A DNA stretch of 64,000 nt from Dichetophora obliterata (lineage: Eukaryota > Arthropoda > Insecta > Diptera > Sciomyzidae). The notes beneath the pieces were generated by a model. That model did no database searches and was not told the origin of the DNA. It worked only from the letters and a program-made list of their open reading frames with translations. A program made the position numbers and the translations under genes. Below are positions 10,920 through 22,381 of this stretch, piece after piece (the first letter of the stretch is position 1; each line of letters begins with the position of its first letter). The stretch lies in contig OY986438.1 in assembly GCA_963920525.1 (NCBI GenBank), forward strand, positions 79,641,177 to 79,705,176, in the 5' to 3' direction.

Positions 10920-11472
10920 CTGTTTGAGCAGCCGTCGTGGTAAGTCGTACTTTAGGCAATATAGACAGTAGTTAGTGACCTAAGGAAATATGTGTTCCAC
11001 TGGTCGTAGATTGTAGCATACTAGAATAGGAAAGCGCGAGGGGAAAGACCTAAGGAAATATGTGTTCCACTGGTCATATATTGTAATAGAGTGAGATAAT
11101 TTTCGAGAGAGTAAGAATTGGTTCATTCTAGTGAGAGAGGGAACCGAGTAAGCAATCTCGCAAGGTAGAAGAGAGGATTCCCTCTTGCTCGTGATGGAAA
11201 AGACAGTTACGAAGTCTGGAAGTTATGTTTGAACGGATGGAGATATAAGTACGGAACTAATATCTCCATCTAAGGATGCACATAGAGTAAGGAACAACCG
11301 TTGTTAATCATAAGAAACGGAATGTAATAAATATATTTAATTAAAATACTACTTGTCGGCTCTTTATTTACCGTAAACCATTCGCGCGGTCCGTGAACAA
11401 ATAAATGTTTGCAACGAACCCTGGAACCGATGAGAAATACCTCGGCTATGGAAAACGGTTCGTTATAATGTT

Positions 11473-13040
11473 CAAAATAGATGACAATTATACAACAAAA
11501 TTATTGTTTTTTTCATTTAATTCTTAATCCAAATTTTTAAAACTAAGGTAATTTTTAGGCACACAGTTTTATGAAAATAGAATGTGGTTTTTTAATTGAT
11601 TATTGTTGTGCAGCTATTTTAAAATATGTAAAAAAAATTTCAAACAATCCCGCTTATAATGCAGATTCTACAGATTCCTAAAAATAAAAAACTGCATAAT
11701 TTTAAAATACGACACGGTTGCTATGACATAATCTTCAGCAATTTTGTGAAAAAAATTACAAAACCAAAATTCGGATAAATAGTTATAGCTGTTGAAACTT
11801 GTATTTTTTAAAAAATGCTGAAAGTGCCTGTTTTTAGAATTTTTAACACAACAAAAAATAATCAAAAATCGATAAAACTTTATCTCTTGTTTTCAATGGC
11901 TTCATTTATTTGAAAAAGGTTTCTGATTTTAGTAAGAAAACATTTTGAAATTCAAGGGCTGCCAACATATCTTAACCTGGTTTTAGGGTAGAAAATACCA
12001 CAAAAACCAACGGCACTAATTTTCACTACTGCAACTTGTTAATTTTCTTTTTTCACCATTCCATCATTCCAAAAACCCAAAATTCAAAAAGATAAAGAAA
12101 AAAATCGAAAATTCACCTCAAACTAAACAACTTTTCTTGTTTATTATTAAGTGCTGTATTTGTACTACGTATTGATTTAGAAAAAATTTCAACAACATTT
12201 CATTGCAATTTTATCAAATTTGAATTTTTAAGATTTTTTTTACAACAAGAAAATTAAATGTTTCAAAATGTAAAATATTACAACTCTTGTATTTATTTAC
12301 TTTTCCCAGTTTTAATGTTTGATAGCTCAGTTTAAGGAGCAATTAAAGAAAAAACTAAGTAAACACCAGTTTTATGCACAAAATTAGGTTTTATGTGCAA
12401 AGCCAACGAGAAATATGTAAGAGGCCAATAAGTTTTTGAATGGTTTTTCAATTTATATGTTATTTTACAGGCTCAAGGTCCAATCTGTTCGTTAAAAATA
12501 AATGTTTTGTTTAAATTAATTCATTATTAAATATTTATTTATTGTTATTGATTTAGAATTATTTATTATATTATATTATTTTTAAATATTACTTGTTATT
12601 AGAGCATGGATTACTTTGGTCAGGTTAGTTTTTTTCTTTGGTCAACGCATGTTTTTCTGATGACATCTTTAAAACAGAATATCCTTAATGACTTTACTAA
12701 TCAGAATAATAGCCTTAACATGACATTTATATGTAAACTGCATATTTTCATAAATGATTGTTTTGTATATAAAAACATATATTGTTTTACTTATTCAAGT
12801 TGCTTGATTATTTTATATTGATTACATAATATAAAATACATTATTAATTATTTATCATTTATTCAATATTTTTTATTCTATGTTATTTATAACAAATATA
12901 TTTTTTAGCTATATAGTCTTAATTTTAAATTATATATTTTAATATATTATTTTTTAGATATTTGTTTGCTTTATTTATTTATTTAATGTGCTTTATTTTT
13001 TTGTTATCAGCTATATAGGTATTATCTTTATAAAGAACTA
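11473..13040. other. AT-rich gene-free stretch
   Basis: Strongly AT-rich, with many T and A runs. I see no credible coding frame, RNA or bounded repeat. The frames at 11,668-11,865 and 12,606-12,821 are low-complexity and show no domain. Confidence 0.5.
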
Positions 13041-13640
13041 GTAAGGAATTATTTTCGACTGGGTCGAAGTTAAAATACCCCCACGGACAACGATTTTTTC
13101 CAAATTTCATAAATAAAGTTTATATAAATTGTTAAAGGTTTTGTGCAAAATTTGAAGTCATTAGATCAATTTTCGTGGAATTGAAAGAGATTTTACCATT
13201 TTGGTGGACTCACTTTGTATGGGAAGTAGACGTGATTTTTATTCGACTTTTACAAATTTTATACTAAAAATGCATATTAACGGTTTAAGCACATGTGCAA
13301 AATTTTAAGTCATTAGATTGATTTTTGTGGATTTTAAAGAGATTTTACCGTTTTTTTTAAGTCACTTTGTATGGGAGGTCATTTTCGAACTTGACCTTAA
13401 TTTTTTAATAAAAAGCTTATATTGAATTTCGTTACGATAGCTAAAAAATTACGGCTGTTATCGTGACCAAAGACGGACAGACGGGTATACGGACAGACGG
13501 ACATGGCTAAATCAACTCAGGAGGTGATGCTGATCAAGAATATATATATACATTTCTATACCGGCCACGCCTCCTTATCGGCGTTATAAACGGTTTGTCA
13601 CTCCGTTTTAATATACCCCTTTACGTTTTTTTAACGTAGG
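13040..13640. repeat. Interspersed repeat with two internal ~165-bp units
   Basis: Two related units share a phrase around GTCATTAGAT and the string AAAGAGATTTTACC, followed by CACTTTGTATGGGA (about 13,140-13,220 and 13,290-13,375). A CGGACAGACGG cluster and a stretch ending near TATACCCC follow. The layout resembles common non-coding repeats of fly genomes. I cannot name the family or fix its ends. Confidence 0.45.
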
Positions 13641-14779
13641 GTTATTAAAAGGTATTCAATACTTCTTTGAGAAGTACTTAATTAGATATTGTATTTATTA
13701 GGTATTTTTTGTTTCTTGTATTTTATTTGTTTTAAGTTATTTAGTTTTTAAGTTATTTTTATTAATAAATATTTATTTATTATTTTGTATTACTTAAAAA
13801 TCTGTATTTATTATGTGTTCTGTATCTTTTTGTTATCAATTATACATTATTATTATAATAAATTATTCAATATATTTTGCAATGCATTTAATGTTGTAAA
13901 ATTTTAAGTTTGTTCTTGGTGTGATGCTTGTCAGATTTGCAGCAAAGTTTTTCTGCTAGCCAGATACTATTTTTTCTAATACGTATTATTAAAAAATAGT
14001 CGAGGAGATATTTTTTGTGCTCGTAGCACTTATGTTCTTCTGAAAACCAAGACTTAAAATTTTCTGATTGAGTCGTTTTAAAAATGAGCATAACGAATAT
14101 GGGATTTTATGTGTCTTTGATGAGGATGCTTTTAAAATTAATTAAAGCGAAAAATTCGTCAGTAGGAGCAAGCATGTCCAAACAAACAAGAAAAAAGTTT
14201 TCAAATTTTAAAAATATTATTTGCATATAAATCAAATTAATTTTAATCTTAAAAACTTTAAGGAAACTAAAATCGCAATAACTTATAACCAGTGTTGCCA
14301 TGAACAAATTTTTCACATCGTAACTTTTGCCATCAACTCGTCGAATGCACGTCGGATTTATGAAACTCTGAAAAACAACAACAACCTTGATTTTGCTTCG
14401 ACTAAATGAATGAAAAATGTTGTTGTTTTTGCCAAGCAAAAACTACCAAAATACAAGATGTCAGTAAAAAAAAAATTATATATGGGAAAATATTATTTTG
14501 TAAGTCATATATACATTGTTTTATTAAAAAAATATATGTGAAATCAGATATCGGATTTACTTTTCCTGAAATCGTAACATTTTGGTCAAATATCGGGTCA
14601 TCAGATTCAAACTGAAAATCGTAACAAACGGACCATCGTATCGGGCCATATGGCAACACTGATTGCAACACAAAGCAAAAACCACGAACGCAAAATAAAA
14701 ATAAACGATGCTTGCAACAACAAAGCGCATGCGTCGAAGCTGATGGTAGCCACGACAACAAAACACAAAGTGACGATCA
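13641..14779. other. AT-rich stretch without a supported gene
   Basis: Several frames of 60-120 codons overlap on both strands (13,888-14,766), but none shows a recognisable domain and they shadow one another. Nothing else is seen. Confidence 0.4.
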
Positions 14780-14935
14780 TTTAGAAGTTAACTACAGTAT
14801 GGTAGCTACGGCAATGAAAACACGAAATTACGTTAATTTGAACGCTAGAGCATCGGAGAGTAAGTGAGAGTGTGGCAGCCACTGCATACAATTTCAATAG
14901 GAACACATTTTTATACAGTTTGAGCAAAGAGTATA
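14780..14935 (+). repeat. Interspersed repeat, inverted copy of 2,522-2,700
   Basis: This holds the reverse complement of the repeat at 2,522-2,700 (for example GGTAGCTACGGCAATGAAAA and GAGAGTAAGTGAGAGTGTGG). It forms the left flank of the foldback-like element starting at about 14,936. Confidence 0.6.
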
Positions 14936-15008
14936 TATATAAAGAGTTACAGAAACAGAGAAATTGCTCTTTAAAAAATTTTCAAACATGTAAGGATTGG
15001 GTTCTGCC

Positions 15009-16960
15009 CAGGATTGCCACTTGTAAAAAAATTTAGTTACCAAAATTTGATCAAAAAGTTACCAAAATTAAATAAAAATTAAATAATAAACAAACATTTT
15101 TTAAAGTAAGAAAATCAATAAAAGTATAATTTTTGTTAATAAAAAAATGTATTCAACATTAAAATACTTAAAATTAATAAACAGAAATAGTGGTAAAATA
15201 AATTTAGTAATATTATTAAGTATTACATTTTTCTTGTTTAAAATTTCTTATTTTTAATAACTAAAAATCACAAAATATGTAAAATTCATAAACTCATATA
15301 CTTATAAAAATGAGACGTATATCTTTTTTTATTTGAATTAGAATAAAACAGGTATAGAAAAAGTACAACTTTTTTCTTGTTTAAAATTTATTTATTTTAG
15401 TTATAAATAAACACGTAAACGTAATTTTTTTTGTCACAAGACAAAACAAAAAATTGTAAATTAATAGTATAAAAATGAGATCCTTATCTTTTTTATTTGA
15501 AATAAGTAGGAACTAAAAAAATGTACCGCATTCATTGGCAATGAATATTGATTTTAAGAAAGTAAATGAATAAATACAAATATATGGCATTTAATGCTTT
15601 AAAAAATTTAAAGCGGTTTCCTCAAGTTTAAATTTTAATCATTTTTTAACAACTAAAAATCAAAAACTACACAGTTCGTTTGTTTTATAGGATATCAATT
15701 TTAACTACAGGCACTGATTTTAAATAAAAGGAAACTTTTTCACCATCACCTCAAGTTAAGGAGTTATCTCCTAGCGCAAACTCTTGCAAAGTATTTAAAG
15801 CTTTTGCTGATATCTTTTTACGTTTTAGAAAATCATATTTTGAAAGAAACGAACATTTTATTAAATTTATTCAAAGCAATTTTAAGCGGCTGGAAAACCC
15901 CTAATTTTTCATTAAGTTTCTTTACAAATTTTTCCTATAAACTTTACATGTAATCAATTTTCGTTATTTCAAAATATATCTGGAATTATCCACAATATCT
16001 GCAAAGGTCAAATGAATGCTTAAACTTCAAAGACAAAAGATATTTTTATGATTCAGACATTTCACGGTAGCAGATATGTTTATTATGAAAAAATTTTAAA
16101 ATTTATGATTTTCAAGGCCATTATCTTCAAAACAAAAGCTGAAAAAAATTGTTTACAAAAATATTTAGACCTATTCAGCCGTATTATGAATAACTTTTCA
16201 AGTGGAATTGAAAAAGAGGGTTTTCATTATTAAGATAAACCTCAAGAACATTCACTAAACCTAACAAGAAGAAAAATATTCAGGAAAAAATAACTTAAAA
16301 ATGTCCAAAATGTCCAAAATGTGCAAAAATCTTAAAAATAAAAACTATCTTTTCCGATTCCGCTTGAAAAATAAAGCATGATAGGGCTGAATATTTCCTA
16401 ATCAAAGCTGTCAAATACGATCGAAATTGACTGATGCAGTTTAAAGATATTATGCTGTTAGAGCAGAACAGGTTTTTACATTTTTGCCTGTAACTCCTAA
16501 ACTAGAGCTGATGGCGAAAAAATCTCCATTATAAATCTAAAAATCTTCTTCTGGTGATCACACATAATGAGGCTTGTCTCTCATTTCGCAGTGTTCCTTT
16601 GAAATCATTATGCTATTTATTGTATTAAAACCCAACTTTTGTTTGTAGCTTCGTTTTTATAAGATACTTCTTTGTTAACATTAAATTTCAAAATTGGAAT
16701 ATTTTGAAAATATTTTCAGATTATGCGTTCGGAAAACTTATAGAAATTTTCAATAAAAAACATCAAGTTTATGCTGCAGTAAAAAATGTTGAATGTAATA
16801 TTAAATTCAATTTTTTATGTAAATCTTTAAGCTGATTACTTTGAATTTTTTTGGAAAAACTAAAGGAAAAAAGTTACCAAAACTATAAAAAAATTACCAA
16901 ATTACCAAGTCAAAAATTATCTACCAAATTTGGTAATTAATTACCAAACTGGCAACCCTG
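15009..16960. mobile_element. hAT element, 1,952 bp, TSD GTTCTGCC
   Basis: The ends are CAGGATTGCCA on the left and TGGCAACCCTG on the right, an imperfect inverted repeat of hAT type. Further subterminal matches read ACCAAAATTTG and CAAATTTGGT. An exact 8-bp duplication GTTCTGCC flanks it (15,001-15,008 and 16,961-16,968), the TSD length of hAT elements. The interior is AT-rich. The longest frame (16,048-16,233) shows no transposase motif, so the copy is non-autonomous or decayed. It splits the left arm of the foldback-like element. Confidence 0.9.
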
Positions 16961-17247
16961 GTTCTGCCGGCGCGCTGCTACTGTTATGCTGCCGACGTTC
17001 TTGAGGTCTGTTTTGGGCAGAGCTGTTGTTAAATCTATGTGTGCACAAGCGAGCTGGGAACATGTTTGTTCTTTCTGCTATGCTTTGGCCTTTTCCATCC
17101 CATAACTATTGAAATGAAATGAACCAAGGCTACATTTCCTTGAATTTACCAATTTGACTGACTTTTGCTTACATTTTTGTTTTATAGATTCTAATAGGAA
17201 GATTTGTGTGAACAAGCGAGTTGGGAAGATTTTTGTTCTCTTTAGAA

Positions 17248-18205
17248 CAGTGTCGGGCAGCTTTGCACACCTATACTTTCTCATCTTGAGTATGTATTAA
17301 TGAGCGCTTTAAAGCTCACACTGAAAACAAAATAGTGCTAAAGCGCTTTTTGCAGAAATTTTACTAGGCGTTATGGAATATTTTTTTTGCTCGGATTTGT
17401 ATTGCGAAATTAAATTAATAACTAGTGGACGCTATGTCAAAAGGTAACAGACCAACAGACGGATAATGTGAGATACAGATAAGCAGACGGAAATGTAAAA
17501 AGGCCTGCTAATAGTAAAAAACAAATATGTTTTTTTGTGTGCTTAATTTAGCCAAGGCTAAATTGACAGCGTAAGATGCTTTCATTATACGTATTTGGAA
17601 CTGATCACTATATGATATGATATGTGAACATGCCGCATTTAAATAATTAATTAATTTCTCCATTGCATGCCCCACAATTACCTTATATTGACCATGCAAA
17701 TTATCGTAATGCCTTGTTATGCATAATTTTTTAATTTTACCTCTTTGTTGCCGCGCCATGCCGTTTTTTTTTTTTAAAATAAAAAATTTTTCATGCATAC
17801 TTCCAAAAATTTTGCATACATACAATTTTATGCAGTGTAATCTTACGTTATATCTGTGTCGATGCGCAATAAGAGCTTAAGTCTTATTTCAAAGTTTCCA
17901 GAAATCTTGCTTCAAAGTTTTCAATCGCCATATAAGTTATATGAAAGGTTCTTTTGTTTTTGCGTCATATCTTTAGCTAAGGTCATGCTAGAAGTTCTAG
18001 AATTTGTGTGTTCATAATGATATATACGTTGAACACAACTATATCAATAACTCAGTTCTGTCTTAAATCGACTTAAGCTATTATTGCTTATCGACACAGA
18101 TATAATATAATATATTCAAGGAAGCTTTGGTCGTTCTGTAGGTGAGATAAATACATATTTTACTGCACAAACACAATCTCAAGTGTGCAAAGCTGCCCGA
18201 CACTG
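17248..18205. mobile_element. hAT MITE, 958 bp, TSD CTTTAGAA
   Basis: The left end CAGTGTCGGGCAGCTTTGCA and the right end TGCAAAGCTGCCCGACACTG are perfect inverted repeats of at least 20 bases. They are flanked by an exact 8-bp duplication CTTTAGAA (17,240-17,247 and 18,206-18,213). A related diverged copy lies at about 26,405-26,814. The minus-strand frame at 17,508-17,825 has no recognisable domain. Confidence 0.92.
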
Positions 18206-18213
18206 CTTTAGAA

Positions 18214-21200
18214 TGCTTTGGCTTTTTTCTTCCTATTAGAATTGCGATCGTTTTGTATTTGTCAGCTTTGTTTTCGCTGGCTTTTGTTTACATTTTTTTA
18301 TTTAGATTTCTGAAACAAAAGATTTGTGTGCGGAAGCGAGCGGCAATATGTTCTTTTTACTTTTTTCTTCCTATTAGAATTGCGATCATTTGGTATATTT
18401 AAGGAAATATTAATGAAATGAAGCAAAGCAACATTTCCTTAAATAAAGCAATTTGCAGATATTCTAATGTTCTGATTTGATTCTCAACTTTTTTTGGCTG
18501 CATTTTTTTTGCTACATTTCTACCAAGGAAGATTTTTCATGCAATGGCAATTATATTTCATGAATATATTTTGATTTTATTTTATTTCAGAATTTCATCT
18601 TTTCTGTATCGATCATTTGGTAGATTCAAAGAAATATTTATGAAATAAAGCAAAACGGTTTTCTTTCGATTTACCAATATCGAACATATTATTGTATTTT
18701 ATATTTGTCATTTTTTTTTTTTAAATACTAAACTCTAAAATTTTAATTACAAATTCCGAAAATATTAAAGTAAAGTAAATTTTAATTAAAATTCTCTTAT
18801 TCATTAAGAATTAATTTTTTATTTTTAAAATAACACAATTTTTAAAATTGTTTAACAAAATATTTTCACAACATTTCATAGAAATTTTTGCGATTTTTTT
18901 AATACAGCTGATGTCTGATAAAGCATGCGATACTTCAAATTATCGGATGTTAGAAATGCACAATTCTAGATTATCCTGAAATAATTGTGATTTTCTTAAA
19001 AGAAATTTTGCAATTGATGTCTGCAATAAAAATGCAGAAAAGTAACAATTTATTTGAAGTGTTTGCCGGAAGGTATTATAAATTAATTTATAAAAATATT
19101 TTACATTTATGTATTAAGTACATAATTGAATGAAATGAAATATTTTAATTGAATTCAAATTCAATTCAAATACTGGGAGGTAAATACTAATTAATTCTAT
19201 TTCCTCTGAAAATCTTTTTCTTCCACCACTAAATTTAAAACTTCCAAACAAATTAAGTATTTAGCTTATTATTTATTATAATAATTAGGCACTGCATGTA
19301 GACAAGGGGAGGTTTTGGGGGTTTAAACCACCCCGAGAGGTCCGACATATTAATAAAAATTAATTCATTTCAGCAATTATAGCATTGTTTATACTTTAAT
19401 ACGTTATAAAAAACTTATCAAGTTATATACTGAAGTTGCGTTTACGTATAAAATTTTGTGTTATGAGTTGAATCGTCTAAATAACAATAGTGAAAACCGA
19501 TATATCGTTATTATTTATTTATTTAATTAATCAATGGTATGTTAACCTTACTGATTATATGCTTAATATATAAGTATGTACATGCAAAGAAATATATATT
19601 ACACTTTAATAAATTGAGTTTATTTGATTGAACATTATCGTCTTAGTGACTGAAAAATCAATAGAATATACATTTGATAGGTTATTAAATTCTCGCAAAG
19701 TTCTCACGATTGGTGAATTAGAAGCATAATTCGTTCTGTACACTCCAATATTAAATGGGGCACTATTTATTAATTTTTCGGATTGTTAAACGTGATACAT
19801 TAACAATTGTCATCACTTCCCTTAACATCGGCTGTTGTAGATGATGGCAGTGATGATAACAGTAAAGCCAACAAGAATGACATATATATACTGAAAAACT
19901 TCTAATTTGAGAGATTTTAAAGTATACTTCAGCCACCAAATGATTTTAACTTTCCCTTGAGCGGTTCTCAAAAATTCAAATTTCAGCACCCATGGTTTTG
20001 TCGCTGGAGTTTGTTGGATTACTTCAAATATGCAAATGGGTCCTATTCTAAGTTCTGCGTTTTCTTTAGCTCTGCTTATCGTGGCATTGCATCACAGTCT
20101 CTCCGTGATTTTCGGCAAAACAAAAAAGGTTTATATAATAAAATTTTCAGCCCCTTTCCTTGGGACTATTTTGTAGTCAAGAGTTTTTTCCAATTAACTT
20201 TCGAATTAAAGATGTGAGTCTAAAACTAGATTAATTTTTAATAAATGTGTTAAGTTATTCATGAGTTTTTCAAAGTAGATCTTACAATTTTGATTTTTTA
20301 AAGTTGATTTTTCAGAATTCTGACCCGATGAAAAGTTTTAACTCAATCGTTGAAGTAATTTTTTTGTTTTTATGATCTATGAAAATGAAAATATTTAAGA
20401 GAAATAAAATATAGTTCTCATCTCTAAAATTTTTAAAACATACATCCGTAATTCAATGGGCGAGAACCGGATATGCATCGCTTAATATACACAATGATCG
20501 CAGATTTTATTTACAAATAGAAATCTTTGCGTTATTTCTGTAGATTATTTTTAAAAAAAATGTTATAACATGTTCATGTTTTTTATTTATTATTTTTAAT
20601 CAAAATTAAATGTTTCAACTAATTAAATTATTTTTAGTAATTATTAATTATAAATTATAAATTTATAATTAATAATTACTTACTAATTATAAATTTTAAT
20701 TTCTGTGTATTCTTTTATGAATTTGACGTTTTGGAAAACGGGTGTAAAGTTGTAAAATTGTTTAACCAAGTGCGGTAAATTTATTAAAATAAAACTGTTT
20801 TAATCTTATTTTAATAAGCTTATTTTAACTATGTGACTATTTGTTGCATAATGAGCATAAAAATTATAAATACGTTTGGATAACCTATGAAAGAGGTTTT
20901 AATTATCAACACCTCCTGGAGTTTTTTCGTTTATCTATAATGTGTACCCTACAATATACATTTTTTTATCCAATATATGTTAATGTATATTAACTATTTC
21001 AATTTTTTTAAGGATAATACAGAAAAAATTGTCTGTTTGTTTGAAACCAATTACATTCTCATACATTGAAAACTTTCTTAGTACAATGAATTTTTGTATA
21101 TAACCTAAAAAGTCAAAAAAACTATTCCTGTTTTAATATATTTCATTCAATCATCTTCTAAAAGTTCAATTAAAGAACTTGCAAAAAAATTAATGCAACA

Positions 21201-21950
21201 TTTCCGTTACCTAAAGATTTTTATTTTTAATCTTTGTTAAAAAAAGGTCCAAAAAATATATTTTTCTTCCAAAAAATGGTACAAAAGTTTTTTTATTGTA
21301 AAAACAACTAAAATCAAAAATTGCAATTTTATACTCTTTCACATGTCGTATCACTCTAATGCAAAAACTATTTCAGTTTGACATAAAATTTTTTTTTTCT
21401 ATTTCTTTTAAGAAAAATGCAATATTTCCCCCTTTGATTTTTGGGACGAACTAAATTTTTTAATATGTCGTTTTTATAATTTTTAAAAAATGCTTTGCCT
21501 TCAAGAGTAATTTCTTGGGCAATCGCAAACAAAAAAAGGTACCATAAATTAAATCTTATGTCTTTTATTATTCGGCATTTTTAGAAACATTAAAACGAGA
21601 CAATTCATTATAAAATTCTGAAATAAAATATAATTGTAATTGCATTGATATTTTTTTATATTAATTTTTAAAATCTTCTTTTTAAAAATTTAGCAAACAA
21701 ATGTAAACAAAAAAAACCCAAAGCAAAGCTAACCACTTTTCGGCATTCATGAATATATAAATACAAAATAAAGATATCTACAAATCTATATAAATTCTGA
21801 AAATCTAGAAAATAAAATGGAATTGCATCAAAAATCTTCTATTTAGAAATTTTGAAAAAAAGATGTATATGTACAAAAATCAGCCAAAACAAAGCTGAAA
21901 ATTTTTGGGCATACTTGATAATCAAAACTGAACATAAGAATATCTGCATA
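18214..21950. other. AT-rich interior of the foldback-like element
   Basis: There is no supported gene. The stretch contains short palindromes (for example around 20,640-20,695, ATTATAAATTATAAATTTAT), A/T runs and phrases shared with the arms. The frame at 19,957-20,217 has no recognisable domain. A GGGGGTTTAAACCACCCC palindrome at about 19,316 is unexplained. Confidence 0.4.
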
Positions 21951-22381
21951 TTGGTAAATTTAAGGAAAAGTTGCTTTGCTTCATTTCATTCATAATTCCT
22001 TAAATATACCAAATGATAGCAATTCTAATAGGAAGAAAAAGTAAAAAGAACAAACATGTTCCCAGCTCGCTTGTGCACACATAGTTTTAACACAGCTCTG
22101 CCCAAAACAGACCTCAAGAACGTCGGCAGCATAACAGTAGCAGCGCGCCGGCAGAACCCAATCCTTACATGCTTGAAAATATTTTAAAGAGCAATTTCTC
22201 TGTTTCTGTAACCATTTATATATATACTCTTTGTCATTGCTTCATTAAATTGTTAGATACACAAGCAGCATAAAGCTTTATCTCTATTTTCCTCTGCTAT
22301 AGGATTTCTCCAAAATTTTCTAATTTTTCAAAATTTTCTCATTTTTTCTATTGCGGTGCAGAGATGATAAATTCAGTACTT

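Larger units (their letters stand above)
2830..11468 (+). mobile_element. Ty3/gypsy LTR retrotransposon, complete but inactive
   Basis: Two long direct repeats (2,830-4,269 and 9,931-11,468) flank a tRNA-primed internal region with gag, protease, reverse transcriptase, RNase H and integrase in gypsy order. The flanks TGTT at 2,826-2,829 and 11,469-11,472 fit a 4-bp TSD if the LTR starts GTGAAGG. An alternative LTR start one base earlier (TGTGAAGG) would leave no clean TSD. All coding parts are broken by stops or frameshifts. No env-like frame is seen after integrase. The purine-rich AGTAGGTGGGA just before the 3' LTR is a plausible polypurine tract. Confidence 0.92.
9931..11468 (+). repeat. 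3' LTR of the gypsy element, with three promoter copies
   Basis: This LTR matches the 5' LTR at both ends. Its middle holds three head-to-tail cassettes, each with TATA box, initiator, GAGCAGCCGT block and one to three of the CTAAGGAAATATGTGTTCC units (about seven units in total). The 5' LTR has one cassette and about nine units. AATAAA lies at 11,326-11,331. LTRs are identical at insertion, so the two have diverged by repeat gain and loss or by recombination between elements. Confidence 0.9.
14936..22233. mobile_element. Foldback-like DNA element with long inverted arms
   Basis: The left arm runs CAAAGAGTATATATATA (14,936), then CAGAAACAGAGAAATTGCTC, and, beyond an inserted hAT, GTTCTGCCGGCGCGCTG to about 17,080. 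The right arm (about 21,950-22,233) is its reverse complement, ending in TATATATATACTCTTTG. The left arm holds partial direct repeats (CAAGCGAG...TTGTTCT...GCTTTGG and TTCTTCCTATTAGAATTGCG at about 17,040, 17,205 and 18,325). This arm structure with subterminal repeats is typical of foldback/Galileo-type elements. No transposase is seen and no TSD could be fixed. Confidence 0.5.

Noticed and set aside
19310..19345. GGGGGTTTAAACCACCCC palindrome as a transposon end
   Set aside because: No partner sequence or duplicated target was found nearby.
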